From assembly GCA_001567305.1 (NCBI GenBank), contig JYPD01000008.1:1-32330 (forward strand): a stretch of DNA of 32,330 nucleotides, given 5' to 3'. The translations under genes were made by a program, and so were the position numbers. The stretch is from a candidate division WS6 bacterium OLB21 (GTDB lineage: Bacteria > Patescibacteriota > Dojkabacteria > B142 > OLB20). Shown in pieces: positions 16,333 to 25,160 of this stretch (within the stretch, counting starts at the first letter, position 1; each line of letters starts with the position of its first letter). The notes under the pieces were generated by a model. The model worked only from the letters and a program-made list of their open reading frames with translations. It had not been told where the DNA came from and did no database searches.

Positions 16333-17433
16333 ATGCTCGAAGTTTTATCCCCCGAAACAAAAAATCTACTAGGCATGCGGCCGGAATCAATTAGTGCACT
16401 AACCATAATCGTTCTTGATTTATCCTTACCTGTTGAAAGCAACCAAATTGTACAGCTCGAACTCGGAGAGTCGGGCTGGACTTCGTTAAGGCCAGAAGAA
16501 ATTGATCCTTTTCTGGAAAGATTCGAAACAACATTTGGAGAGTCATTAATCGTAACCTTACAAGATGCAGACAACGATCATCTAAGGTTAGGAGGAACCT
16601 CATACACAACTGCTAAACAATTAGCTCAATTGCTTGGAATAAACAGATTTAACTGCCATGCTCCCGTTGGCAATAGTGATCAACCTTCTAAAGATGAGGG
16701 CTTAGGGGGAGTTATCCAAGAACGATTTAACGAACTAATCACTTTAGAAGCGGGTTTGACCTTAACGCCTTCTAATCACGATGCACCTGTACCGTTAATT
16801 ATTAGCTTTAATGCCCCTGGGGAAGAGCGAAAAATGGTTCTTTTGCCCGGATGCAAAGATGAAGGTATATACCCAAGTGAAGAAGCGAATATTCCAAACA
16901 CTCTATTGATACTTGATTCCTATGAACTGGCTGATACTGATTCTACATATGGCAAAGCAGCTTTAGCACAAATAACCGAAAATCCAACGAACATCTTACC
17001 CTTCATAGGTCTTGGTTCCACCAGAGTAGTCGAACAGGCTTCATATTTCATACAACAATTTGCTGGTATTCGTCCAATCAATATTTCGGGCAACAAAGAA
17101 GAAGTTGAACTCCTTTGTAGGGTTCGAAATTGCAGCAATGTTTCTGAGCTAATGCTTGATCTAAATACACAGATACTTCTAGAAACCAACGGCCGCAACG
17201 GAGCAACTATATATGTAAACTTCAATAATGAAGTTTATGGCGTTTCATATTTTTTGCCCGAGTCAGAGATATACGAAGGTGATAATACTAATGCTGGAGA
17301 TGTTTTTCTTGCAGCAGTTATCAGGGGTCTTTCGAATGTAGATTCAAACACAGATATTGGCGAGAGCCTTTTGAAGGTATTACAAGAGGCTTCAACAAGT
17401 ACTTACAACTATTTGCTTGTCAGAGGCACATAA
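16333..17433 (+). CDS. PfkB-family (ribokinase-like) sugar kinase
   Basis: The 366-residue protein ends with the PfkB signature DNTNAGDVFLAAVIRGL (about 316-332), where Asp323 of NAGD would be the catalytic base; the usual motif is GAGD. Before it, NISGNKEEVELL (the family's 'N..E...L' turn) and ETNGRNGATIYV (the 'T.G..G' stretch) fit the ATP-binding lobe, and the FIGLGSTRVV region fits the Rossmann core. The N-terminal 90 or so residues are less typical. It should phosphorylate a sugar or nucleoside hydroxyl with ATP, but the substrate is not evident; the first-half substrate motifs (GG..N) are hard to see, so it is divergent. It sits between two proteins of unknown function. It starts at ATG 16333, with a weak TATTAC 7 bases upstream. 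No frame break was noticed. Confidence 0.72.
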   Translation: MLEVLSPETKNLLGMRPESISALTIIVLDLSLPVESNQIVQLELGESGWTSLRPEEIDPFLERFETTFGESLIVTLQDADNDHLRLGGTSYTTAKQLAQLLGINRFNCHAPVGNSDQPSKDEGLGGVIQERFNELITLEAGLTLTPSNHDAPVPLIISFNAPGEERKMVLLPGCKDEGIYPSEEANIPNTLLILDSYELADTDSTYGKAALAQITENPTNILPFIGLGSTRVVEQASYFIQQFAGIRPINISGNKEEVELLCRVRNCSNVSELMLDLNTQILLETNGRNGATIYVNFNNEVYGVSYFLPESEIYEGDNTNAGDVFLAAVIRGLSNVDSNTDIGESLLKVLQEASTSTYNYLLVRGT

Positions 17434-17500
17434 ACACAGGGCATTTCACTGTTACTTCGGTCAATTTATTCGTATTATAGATAGTAGTTATCAAATATAA

Positions 17501-19912
17501 ATGAAAAGGCCAATAACAGTTTTATTAATTGCTTGCCTATTATTCTTATCTATTCCAATCAAAACGAATGCTGATGCAGGCTATGCACTGCGCTTCTTTG
17601 GTAACGGAACAGGCGATATTGACCGGGTAAAAATTCCCTTAACACCTTCAAAATCAGTGAATATTGGTTCTGGCAATTACACAATCGAATTTTGGATGAA
17701 GGCTTTGTCTTCAGAGAATTCGACTTCTGCAGGGAATTGCGTTAATGGTGGAGATAACTGGACAAATGGAAATACAATAATTGATCGCGATATATTCGGA
17801 GCAGGTGATTATGGAGATTACGGGATTTCACTTTATGGCGGCAAGATAGCAATGGGCATGGCAGATTCAGATGAAGCCTATACTTATTGTTCAAGCGTTA
17901 GAGTCGATGATGGTAATTGGCACTTTGTCTCAATAACAAGATCTGGAACACAAGCTCTATTGCACATAAATGGACAGCTTGAAGTTAATGCTACCGCACC
18001 AAATGGTAATATGAGCTACAGAGAAGGTCGTTCTACATCTTATCCAAATTCAGATCCATATTTGGTCTTTGGTGCAGAAAAACATGACTATGCAAGCGAA
18101 TATCCATCTTTCAGTGGGTGGCTTGATGATGTCAGAATATCAAATAGTGCCAGATATTCGACATCTACCTATACACGACCAAACAGCGAACTTTCTGTAG
18201 ATGGTAACACGGTGGCTTTGTATAATTTCAACCAAGGCTCCGGAACAACTCTTACAGATCTTACAGGTCAAAACAATGGACAAATAAATGTTGGTGGTTC
18301 ACCAAGCGGTCCAATTTGGGTTACTTCTGATGCTCCTATTGTTTCCCCTACGCCGACACCGACGCCAACTCCAACACCAACTCCGCCTGCCTGCCCTGGA
18401 GCTTATTTCGAACAATCCGGAAGGACAGGAGCCGGAACAAGCTGGAGACAGGTTGATTTTTCTGTGCCTTTTTCTACACAACCCTCAGTTGTTATCACAA
18501 TAAACAGCGAATACGGAGGAGACTCAGTATACTCAGAAATTCGAAATGTAACAGCAACAGGTTTTGAGTTTCGTCTACGAGAAAATACTAATGCCGGTTT
18601 TGACAACATCCATCTTCCTGAAACTATTGCCTGGAAGGCTTCTTTAGGTAGATCAACAGATGACTACGCAGGATTGGTTTCAGCAAATCATAACTGGCAG
18701 CAAGTTACTTTCTGCGAGACTTTTGCTACGATCCCAAATATCTATGCATCCTTAAATACTGTCAATGGAGGAGACTTATCAATCGCCGATATTCGCAATG
18801 TGACCACTACTGGTTTCCAAATTAGAGTAGAAGAAGTACCTGGCTACGATGGAATTCATACTAACGAAACTATAGCTTGGATTGCCTCAACAGATGTTGA
18901 CCAGCTAAATGTCAATGTAGATCACGATTGGCAAACTATAAATTTTGCTTCTCCCTATTCAAGCATACCTCTGGTCATTGCAGAAATTCAATCAGAGAAC
19001 GGTGGTGATCCTGTTAAGGTTGATATCCGCAATCTTACTTCAAGTAGTCTTCAGGTTCGCCTTGAAGAAGAACCTAGACTTCTTGACGGTCTACATGCTT
19101 TAGAAAATGTTGCACTAACTATTATTGAAGCAACTCCTAGCACATCAAAAGAGAAGGGTGTAATTCAAGTAAATCACGATCAAGCGTTCATAGTGTTTTC
19201 AAATATCTCTGATAGTACGCCATTATTATTCGCAGATATAATTAGCGAAAATGGTGGCGATACCGTTGAGGTCGACATCTTACGCGTAACCCCTGCAGGA
19301 GCAGTTGTCCGCCTTGAAGAAGACAAAAGAGCAGGTTGGGACGGCCTACATACATTCGAATCTGTTGCTTGGGAAAAGATTGTTGAAGCATCATCTGGAG
19401 AGTTCGTTGGTTCTTTATCTATCTCGAGAGATGCAAATAATTCTGGCTGGGTTACGGTTTGTTTTGATGGATCAATAACTCCTTGTTCAAATAATGTCTT
19501 TACAGATGCAAACGATATAATTGTAATTGCAAATATCCAATCAGAATTTGGAACAGATACAGTTCAGGTAGATATTCGCAACGTTACAAGGTCATCATTC
19601 GAGGTTAGAATTGAAGAAGATAGAGTAGTCGGCTGGGATGGTAACCATACAGCTGAAGTTGTAGGCTGGGTTGCCTCAGAGGAAACAGTTCAAAGCTTTC
19701 TTGTAAATCACAATTGGCAGACAATTTCACTTCCAGAGTCACTAACGGCACCATATCCAATACTATTCGAGATATTGACAGAAAACGGCGCAGATGTGGT
19801 TCGAGTTGATGTCAGGATGGTCAACGAAAGCTCCTTACAGGTAAGGCTAGAAGAGGAAAGAGTTTATGATGGTCTACATGCTTTCGAACAAGTAGTTTTC
19901 AGGATTCTTTAA
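17501..19912 (+). CDS. Large secreted LamG protein with six C-terminal lectin-like repeats
   Basis: The 803-residue protein starts with a classic signal peptide (MKRP, hydrophobic core, cleavage near NADA-GY at about residue 26). A LamG/concanavalin-A-like domain (about 27-275) follows, with IEFWMKAL, NWHFVSITRSG and GWLDDVRISNSARY, a fold used for binding glycans or proteins. Then comes a Thr-Pro linker (about 284-297) and six repeats of 80-100 residues. Each has the pattern 'W-x-x-V-x-F ... I-x-S-E-N-G-G-D-x-V ... I-R-N-V-T-x-x-G-F-x-V-R-L-E-E ... D-G-x-H-x-x-E-x-V-A-W'. The repeats resemble beta-sandwich H-type-lectin-like modules, but I cannot name the family firmly. Only the first two repeats carry a Cys that could pair. 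No sortase or membrane anchor is visible at the C-terminus. It is probably a surface adhesin. Its stop shares TTAA with the convergent gene. Confidence 0.82.
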   Translation: MKRPITVLLIACLLFLSIPIKTNADAGYALRFFGNGTGDIDRVKIPLTPSKSVNIGSGNYTIEFWMKALSSENSTSAGNCVNGGDNWTNGNTIIDRDIFGAGDYGDYGISLYGGKIAMGMADSDEAYTYCSSVRVDDGNWHFVSITRSGTQALLHINGQLEVNATAPNGNMSYREGRSTSYPNSDPYLVFGAEKHDYASEYPSFSGWLDDVRISNSARYSTSTYTRPNSELSVDGNTVALYNFNQGSGTTLTDLTGQNNGQINVGGSPSGPIWVTSDAPIVSPTPTPTPTPTPTPPACPGAYFEQSGRTGAGTSWRQVDFSVPFSTQPSVVITINSEYGGDSVYSEIRNVTATGFEFRLRENTNAGFDNIHLPETIAWKASLGRSTDDYAGLVSANHNWQQVTFCETFATIPNIYASLNTVNGGDLSIADIRNVTTTGFQIRVEEVPGYDGIHTNETIAWIASTDVDQLNVNVDHDWQTINFASPYSSIPLVIAEIQSENGGDPVKVDIRNLTSSSLQVRLEEEPRLLDGLHALENVALTIIEATPSTSKEKGVIQVNHDQAFIVFSNISDSTPLLFADIISENGGDTVEVDILRVTPAGAVVRLEEDKRAGWDGLHTFESVAWEKIVEASSGEFVGSLSISRDANNSGWVTVCFDGSITPCSNNVFTDANDIIVIANIQSEFGTDTVQVDIRNVTRSSFEVRIEEDRVVGWDGNHTAEVVGWVASEETVQSFLVNHNWQTISLPESLTAPYPILFEILTENGADVVRVDVRMVNESSLQVRLEEERVYDGLHAFEQVVFRIL
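18350..18385 (+). repeat. Six tandem 6-base units ACNCCN coding the Thr-Pro linker
   Basis: Six imperfect 6-base units (acgccg, acaccg, acgcca, actcca, acacca, actccg) encode the Thr-Pro linker of the LamG protein. The varied third codon bases argue for selection on the peptide rather than recent slippage. Confidence 0.7.
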
Positions 19913-20984
19913 TCACGACCGGGCAAGCCAAACGCCAGTTCAACTGGATATGCATAATTAACTTGTCCAGCAAAGTTAATATCTAGGCTTTCTGGACTAA
20001 TGATTCTAGGCCTTGCCAAGCTTTCTTCGAGCGCAATCATTCTAATATCTGGACCGAATATTGCTTGAACTGCACTTGCTGCATTAAATACTGATACAGC
20101 AGGACTGCATCGGACAAGACCCCTTCGGAGTTGTAACGAACCTTGTGCAGAGTTACGCACAAACACATATTTTAAGCCCACTTGCGTCTGCACTAAGAAT
20201 CCCATTTCATCATTTGTCGACCTTGTATACTTTGATCTTTCACAAGCTTTGATCGCTTCAACTAACAAATCGCTGCTCGTCGTAAATTCAGGTTTAGATT
20301 CAAAGTATAGAGATGATCCAAGAATAACAGATCCGACAGGCTTCTTCTCAGTTATTTCCTTCTGTGCATCTTGCGGAGATAATATTGAAAATTCACCCCA
20401 TCTCTGACCTGGAATGTACATGAGGGCTGGTTTAAAAACTGGGATTCTTGGTGGTTCTGTTATAACATTTTTACCTACCTGTCTTGGTTGTTCGTATCCT
20501 AAACCTTCATTCATAACAATTCCAAAACCATTCGTCAGAAGTGCGTCGCTTCTCCAACTGTTGGACCCGAAATTATCATATGATTTCGTTTTCCAGCCAA
20601 TACATTGGACTTATAATAACTGCCTGTAAGCGTTGAATACGGCTCGTTAAGTATTAAAGAATGTGTATCGGGAAGATCAATTACTACAGCTGATCCTGTT
20701 TCAATCTCTTTAAAATTTATTCTATGAATATATTCACCGCTTGTAGGACCGATAATATTCACAAAACCTGCTAGTAGTCTGATTTGTTCCTGTTCAGAAT
20801 CATTAAAAAAGCCATCTCCATCAAATGTTCTCTTAACCTGACCCAGAATGTACAACCAGTGATTAGGCCCTCTTGAGATATGCTGGAAAATACTTGGCAT
20901 ATTTGCGATTACTCGACCTGTCAACAATGCCAAACTCGATGCCAAAACTGAATCTGTAAATTTATTATCCGGATCAAACTCCAT
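19909..20984 (-). CDS. Hypothetical protein of about 358 residues; one frame break
   Basis: Two open pieces (20535-20984 and 19909-20514) join if one base is missing near TT 20550-20551, giving GPTVGESDALLTNGFGIVMN across the junction. The protein starts MEFDPDNKFTDSVLASSLAL. I recognise no family. It has no signal peptide and no membrane segment. The first half is mixed alpha/beta, with NFKEIETGSAVVIDLPDTHS. The second half has many beta-like hydrophobic alternations, such as VGSVILGSSLYFESKPEF, and the end NYAYPVELAFGLPGRD. The start at ATG 20984 is the first in frame. It is convergent with the LamG gene (shared TTAA) and divergent from the gene at 21033. It may belong to the same functional set as the neighbouring unknown genes, but this is inference only. 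Confidence 0.58.
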
Positions 20985-21005
20985 AGTAGATATGAGAATG
21001 GATGC

Positions 21006-21026
21006 TATAATATTGCATGATTATAT
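21006..21026 (+). promoter_or_regulatory. Promoter region of the gene at 21033
   Basis: TATAAT at 21006-21011 predicts a 15-base leader; a second hexamer, TTATAT at 21021-21026, lies 6 bases before the ATG and predicts a leaderless start. Which is used cannot be told. Confidence 0.35.
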
Positions 21027-21032
21027 ATTCTT

Positions 21033-21725
21033 ATGAGTTTGGAAGCAATTGTAAATAAAGATGCCAACTACTATCAATCGGTTTTACGAGTGCCCCTACT
21101 AACCAGTGAACAGGTGAGAGAAATGGCAGAATATATATATGGGCTACCGGATTATCCTGCTTTGAATAGCAACAACAGGTATTACTTAAGAAAAACCTAC
21201 TCTCTTCCCGTTCAAGGCATCAGTCCAGAACAGGATATAGATCAAATTTTTACTGCCATTCGCCATCCCTACTGCAACCTTGCTGAAGGCGGAAAAGACT
21301 CGGGATGGATTAGTCTTGCCTTGAAGAAGAAGGTAATATCTGCACATACCGAGCTTGCGAATATTTTGACTTATAACGGGGGATTCGATTTGTTATCAAG
21401 TCATCCGGAGTTAGTGATTTTTAAAAGAGGCCTTACTCCCAGAAACGAGAACTCTCCCAAGACCGGTCTTGCTCAAGTAAATAATGAGTTCTTTATAACA
21501 TCCCCTCCAATAATTGCCTGTTATTTTGATGAAGCCGGTAATCTTCTGCCTTTTTTCAATTCATTGGATAGGCAGGAGAACTATAAACAAACGAATTATC
21601 CTGCTTCAGTGATCGTTGTACGCAGAGCAGATTTTTTGACGGAAGCTGCTCGTGATTATTTCCATAAGCTGTTCGCAAATTATGGAGAAAATTCAGAAAG
21701 ACTTTCATCAACAGAGAAAAATTAG
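21033..21725 (+). CDS. Hypothetical protein, 230 residues
   Basis: An intact soluble protein beginning MSLEAIVNKDANYYQSVLRV. I recognise no family, signal peptide or membrane segment. Segments such as PLLTSEQVREMAEYIYGLPD, AIRHPYCNLAEGGKDSGWIS and KTGLAQVNNEFFITSPPIIA look like a compact alpha/beta domain; the single Cys and His in RHPYC are not in a known motif. The C-terminal helix is charged. It is separated from dnaE by only 42 bases, which contain the probable dnaE promoter, so it is the last gene of the accessory block. It starts at ATG 21033, with two possible promoters upstream. Confidence 0.65.
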   Translation: MSLEAIVNKDANYYQSVLRVPLLTSEQVREMAEYIYGLPDYPALNSNNRYYLRKTYSLPVQGISPEQDIDQIFTAIRHPYCNLAEGGKDSGWISLALKKKVISAHTELANILTYNGGFDLLSSHPELVIFKRGLTPRNENSPKTGLAQVNNEFFITSPPIIACYFDEAGNLLPFFNSLDRQENYKQTNYPASVIVVRRADFLTEAARDYFHKLFANYGENSERLSSTEKN

Positions 21726-21751
21726 TTAGTATATACTTAATCCTATTTTGT

Positions 21752-21757
21752 AATACT
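21752..21757 (+). promoter_or_regulatory. Possible -10 box of dnaE
   Basis: AATACT (or TAATAC one base earlier), with about 10 bases before the ATG at 21768, predicting a leader of about 4 bases. It is weaker than the other near-start promoters. Confidence 0.3.
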
Positions 21758-21767
21758 AACTAGAGAA

Positions 21768-24700
21768 ATGTCAGATGGTTCTTTTGTGCATTTACATCTT
21801 CATACAGAATATTCTCTGCTAGACGGTGTTGCCAAAATTAAACCCCTACTCGAAAAAATCAAGTCTCTGGGCATGAACTCCTGCGCAATAACAGATCATG
21901 GTGTTATGTATGGGGCATATGAATTCTGGAGTTATGCAAAAGAAATAGGAGTTAAACCTATACTTGGTTGCGAAATATATGTTGCCGAAAGGACAAGATT
22001 TGATAAAACCACAGGCGTCGACAACAAGCGTTATCATCTAACTTTATTTGCCAAAAACTTTGAAGGATACAGAAACCTTCTAAAGATCGTATCACTTGCA
22101 CATACTGAAGGCTTTTATTATAAGCCAAGAGCAGATAGAGAATTACTAGAAAAATACGGCAAAGGTGTAATTGCACTTTCTGGTTGTCTAGCCAGTAACT
22201 TTAATCGTTACCTTGCAGATGGTAAAAGAGACAAAGCAATAGAGTGGATACAATTCCTTAAAAAAAAACATAGAGCATGTATATATAGAAGTCCAAAAAA
22301 CGGAATCAAAGAATCGCACGATTTAATTCCAGAACAAATTAGTGTGGCAAAAGAACTAGATATCCCAGTCGTTGCAACCTGCGATACTCATTATCTTGAA
22401 AGAGAAGACCATAAAATTCAAGAAATCGCATGGTGCATCAGCGACGGTCGTAAACTGAATGATCCAGAAAGAAGACGCTACGGATCAACTGAGTTCTATA
22501 TCAAATCCCCCAAAGAGATGTACGAACTATTCTCAGATTATCCTGAAGCAGTCGAAAATACACAGAAGATCGCTGACATGGTTGAAGAATACGGAATCGA
22601 GTTCACAAGAGTCCAGCCCAGATTCGACAGTAAACTAAACGAATCCGAAACTCGTGAACGACTTAAAAAGCATGCCTATTTCGGAGCAGAAAAACGCTAC
22701 CAAACAATCTCTCCTGAGCTAAAAGAAAGAATCGATTATGAGCTTCAGGTTATTCACGAAAAAGGTTACGACGACTATTTTCTTGTCGTCGAAGACTACA
22801 TTAACTGGGCCAGAGAACAAGGCATACTGGTCGGACCAGGAAGAGGATCGGGAGCTGGAAGTGTGGTTGCTTATTGCCTAGGAATTACAAATCTTGATCC
22901 GTTGAAATGGGATTTAATTTTTGAAAGGTTTCTTAATCCCGAAAGAATGTCGCCCCCTGACTTTGATATCGACTTTCAAGACGACAGACGAGACGAACTA
23001 TTCGAGTATATGTCCAAAAAATACGGTAGAGATAACACAAGTTTTATTGGCACATTCGGGAGATTAAAAACAAAGGCTGCAATTAGAGATGTCGCAAGAG
23101 TTATGGGAATCGATCTTAGTATTGCCGATAAACTCTCCAAAATGGTTATCGTAAAATTTGGACGAGTACACTCAATCAAGATGATGCGAACAGAAGTTAC
23201 AGAGTTTGATCAGATCATTCGTAGCGATTCGTCGCTCGAAGAACTTGCAGGATATGTTACAAAACTCGAAAACCTAGCCAGGCATGTATCTACACACGCT
23301 TGTGGTTACCTGGTAACACCGACACCGATTACAGACTATGTCCCGGTTCAGCTCGAAACGAAAGGTGGACAAAACATAATCAGTCAAATAGAGGGACATA
23401 ATCTTGAGCCTCTTGGGTTAATGAAATTCGACTTTTTAGGATTATCTAATCTGACAGTAATCGCCAAAACCATAAAACAGATTAAATACACCTCAAAAAA
23501 GATATTAAACATAGACAAAATACCTCTAGATGACGAGAAAACATTTAAACTGTTTCAAGATGGCAATACTACCGGTGTCTTTCAGTTTGAATCAGATGGT
23601 ATGAAAAAATATCTGCGCGATCTAAAACCGACAGAAATTGAAGACCTAATTTTCTTGAATGCCGCCTATAGACCTGGACCCATGAAGTATATCCCAAACT
23701 ACATCGATCGAAAACAGGGTCGAGAACAAGTCACATATCCTGATGACTCACTTCAAGAAGTCTTAAAAACCACATACGGATTCGCTATCTACCAAGAACA
23801 GGTTATGAACATTGCAGTAGTCTTTGCCGGCTACAGCCAAGGAGAAGCAGATATGCTTAGACGGGCGATGGGAAAGAAAAAACCAGAAGTAATGGCCAAA
23901 GAAAAAGAAAAGTTTCTTGCAGGAGCTGCAAAAAATGGACACAGTAAAAAAGTTGCCGAAGAGGTTTTTGCCTACCTAGAGCCATTTGCAGATTATGGCT
24001 TTAACCGAAGTCACAGTGCATGTTATTCACTAATCGCTTACCAAACGGCCTATCTTAAGGCAAACTATCCGCTTGAGTTCTTAGCGGGACTAATGGAAAC
24101 TGACATCAACTCTTCGGACAAACTGATTCGGGACTTAAAAGAGGCTTCTCACATGGGAATAACAGTGCTGGCACCAGACATCAACAAAAGCTTTTATAGT
24201 TTTAGCATCGAAGGCCAAAACATTCGTTTTGGCCTAGGCGGCATTAAAGGCGGCGGAGAAAAATGCATGAAGAGAATAGTTGAAGAAAGAATAGAGCAGG
24301 GAGAATACAAAGATATTATTGACCTTGTATCCAGAGTCGGTAGTAAAACACTTGGGAGGAAAGACCTTGAATGTTTAATCAAGGTTGGTGCTCTCGATCA
24401 ATTTGGAAATCGAAAACAACTGCTGGAATATATTCCCTATGTTATCGAAACTGTCGGAAGAAACGAAAAGAATTCAGTTGGCGGACAAGGTTCTCTATTT
24501 GGAGAAACCGTTGAAAAGCATGAAGATTATCAAATTGCCTTACCAAATATTTCTCCCGAAACAGATAGAGAAAAGCTTACCTGGGAGAGAGAGCTACTGG
24601 GTGCATTCATAAGTGCTCATCCGCTCGAAAGATACAGCCAATTCTATGCAACAGGCGATGTAATTCGCCTGAGCAACGCCAAGTCATACGAAGAAGGCAG

Positions 24701-25160
24701 AACAATTCGCATGCTTTGCATCATCAATACCATCAAAGTAATCTATACAAAGAAAGATAACAAACCTATGGCTTTCCTAGAGCTAGAAGACATTGACGGA
24801 AAAACAGAGGCAGTCGTCTTTAATGGGATTTTTGAACAGGTCAGGCTTAGAATCAAAGAGGGAGAGTCAATAATCGCTGTTGGTAAGGTTAGCTTGCGAA
24901 ATGGAGACTTCAGCATTATAATCGATGATCTGATTGATCTTGAAGACTTTAACCCATCTCATGAGATGACTATCAGCATTATCGAGGAATCAGATAAAAA
25001 TAAACTGGTTCAGTTAAAAGAGGTTATCAAAAACAACCCTGGCAACTTTAGACTAAAGATTATTTACGGGACAAGATTTGATAGGAAAGAACTAGTTCGC
25101 AGTATAGAACCAAAACCAGAAGTACTGAAAATTATCGAGAAATATAAATTAAATGCATAA
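21768..25160 (+). CDS. dnaE: DNA polymerase III alpha subunit
   Basis: The 1,130-residue C-family replicative polymerase has the full DnaE order. First is the PHP domain (about 1-275) with HLHLHTEYSLLDG, AITDHG and VATCDTHYL. Then comes the polymerase core with GPGRGSGAGSVVAYCLGITN, the catalytic PDFDIDFQDDRRDE near residue 396, and HACGYLVTP. Next are the AYRPGPMKYIPNYIDRK and GFAIYQEQVM fingers, the FNRSHSACYSLIAYQTAYLK segment, and finally a C-terminal OB fold (RTIRMLCIINTIKVI). PHP metal ligands look largely kept, so its own 3'-5' activity is possible; no epsilon subunit is seen in the window. Residues about 165-178 are scrambled: a surplus A in A9 22260-22268 and a missing A in A6 22295-22300 cancel, and the intervening frame should read NIEHVYIEVQK. 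The stop overlaps rsmA by 8 bases. Confidence 0.97.
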   Translation: MSDGSFVHLHLHTEYSLLDGVAKIKPLLEKIKSLGMNSCAITDHGVMYGAYEFWSYAKEIGVKPILGCEIYVAERTRFDKTTGVDNKRYHLTLFAKNFEGYRNLLKIVSLAHTEGFYYKPRADRELLEKYGKGVIALSGCLASNFNRYLADGKRDKAIEWIQFLKKKHRACIYRSPKNGIKESHDLIPEQISVAKELDIPVVATCDTHYLEREDHKIQEIAWCISDGRKLNDPERRRYGSTEFYIKSPKEMYELFSDYPEAVENTQKIADMVEEYGIEFTRVQPRFDSKLNESETRERLKKHAYFGAEKRYQTISPELKERIDYELQVIHEKGYDDYFLVVEDYINWAREQGILVGPGRGSGAGSVVAYCLGITNLDPLKWDLIFERFLNPERMSPPDFDIDFQDDRRDELFEYMSKKYGRDNTSFIGTFGRLKTKAAIRDVARVMGIDLSIADKLSKMVIVKFGRVHSIKMMRTEVTEFDQIIRSDSSLEELAGYVTKLENLARHVSTHACGYLVTPTPITDYVPVQLETKGGQNIISQIEGHNLEPLGLMKFDFLGLSNLTVIAKTIKQIKYTSKKILNIDKIPLDDEKTFKLFQDGNTTGVFQFESDGMKKYLRDLKPTEIEDLIFLNAAYRPGPMKYIPNYIDRKQGREQVTYPDDSLQEVLKTTYGFAIYQEQVMNIAVVFAGYSQGEADMLRRAMGKKKPEVMAKEKEKFLAGAAKNGHSKKVAEEVFAYLEPFADYGFNRSHSACYSLIAYQTAYLKANYPLEFLAGLMETDINSSDKLIRDLKEASHMGITVLAPDINKSFYSFSIEGQNIRFGLGGIKGGGEKCMKRIVEERIEQGEYKDIIDLVSRVGSKTLGRKDLECLIKVGALDQFGNRKQLLEYIPYVIETVGRNEKNSVGGQGSLFGETVEKHEDYQIALPNISPETDREKLTWERELLGAFISAHPLERYSQFYATGDVIRLSNAKSYEEGRTIRMLCIINTIKVIYTKKDNKPMAFLELEDIDGKTEAVVFNGIFEQVRLRIKEGESIIAVGKVSLRNGDFSIIIDDLIDLEDFNPSHEMTISIIEESDKNKLVQLKEVIKNNPGNFRLKIIYGTRFDRKELVRSIEPKPEVLKIIEKYKLNA

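Noticed and set aside
18350-18385. Tandem repeat as a possible CRISPR or other array
   Set aside because: It is a short in-frame 6-base repeat coding a Thr-Pro linker, without spacers.
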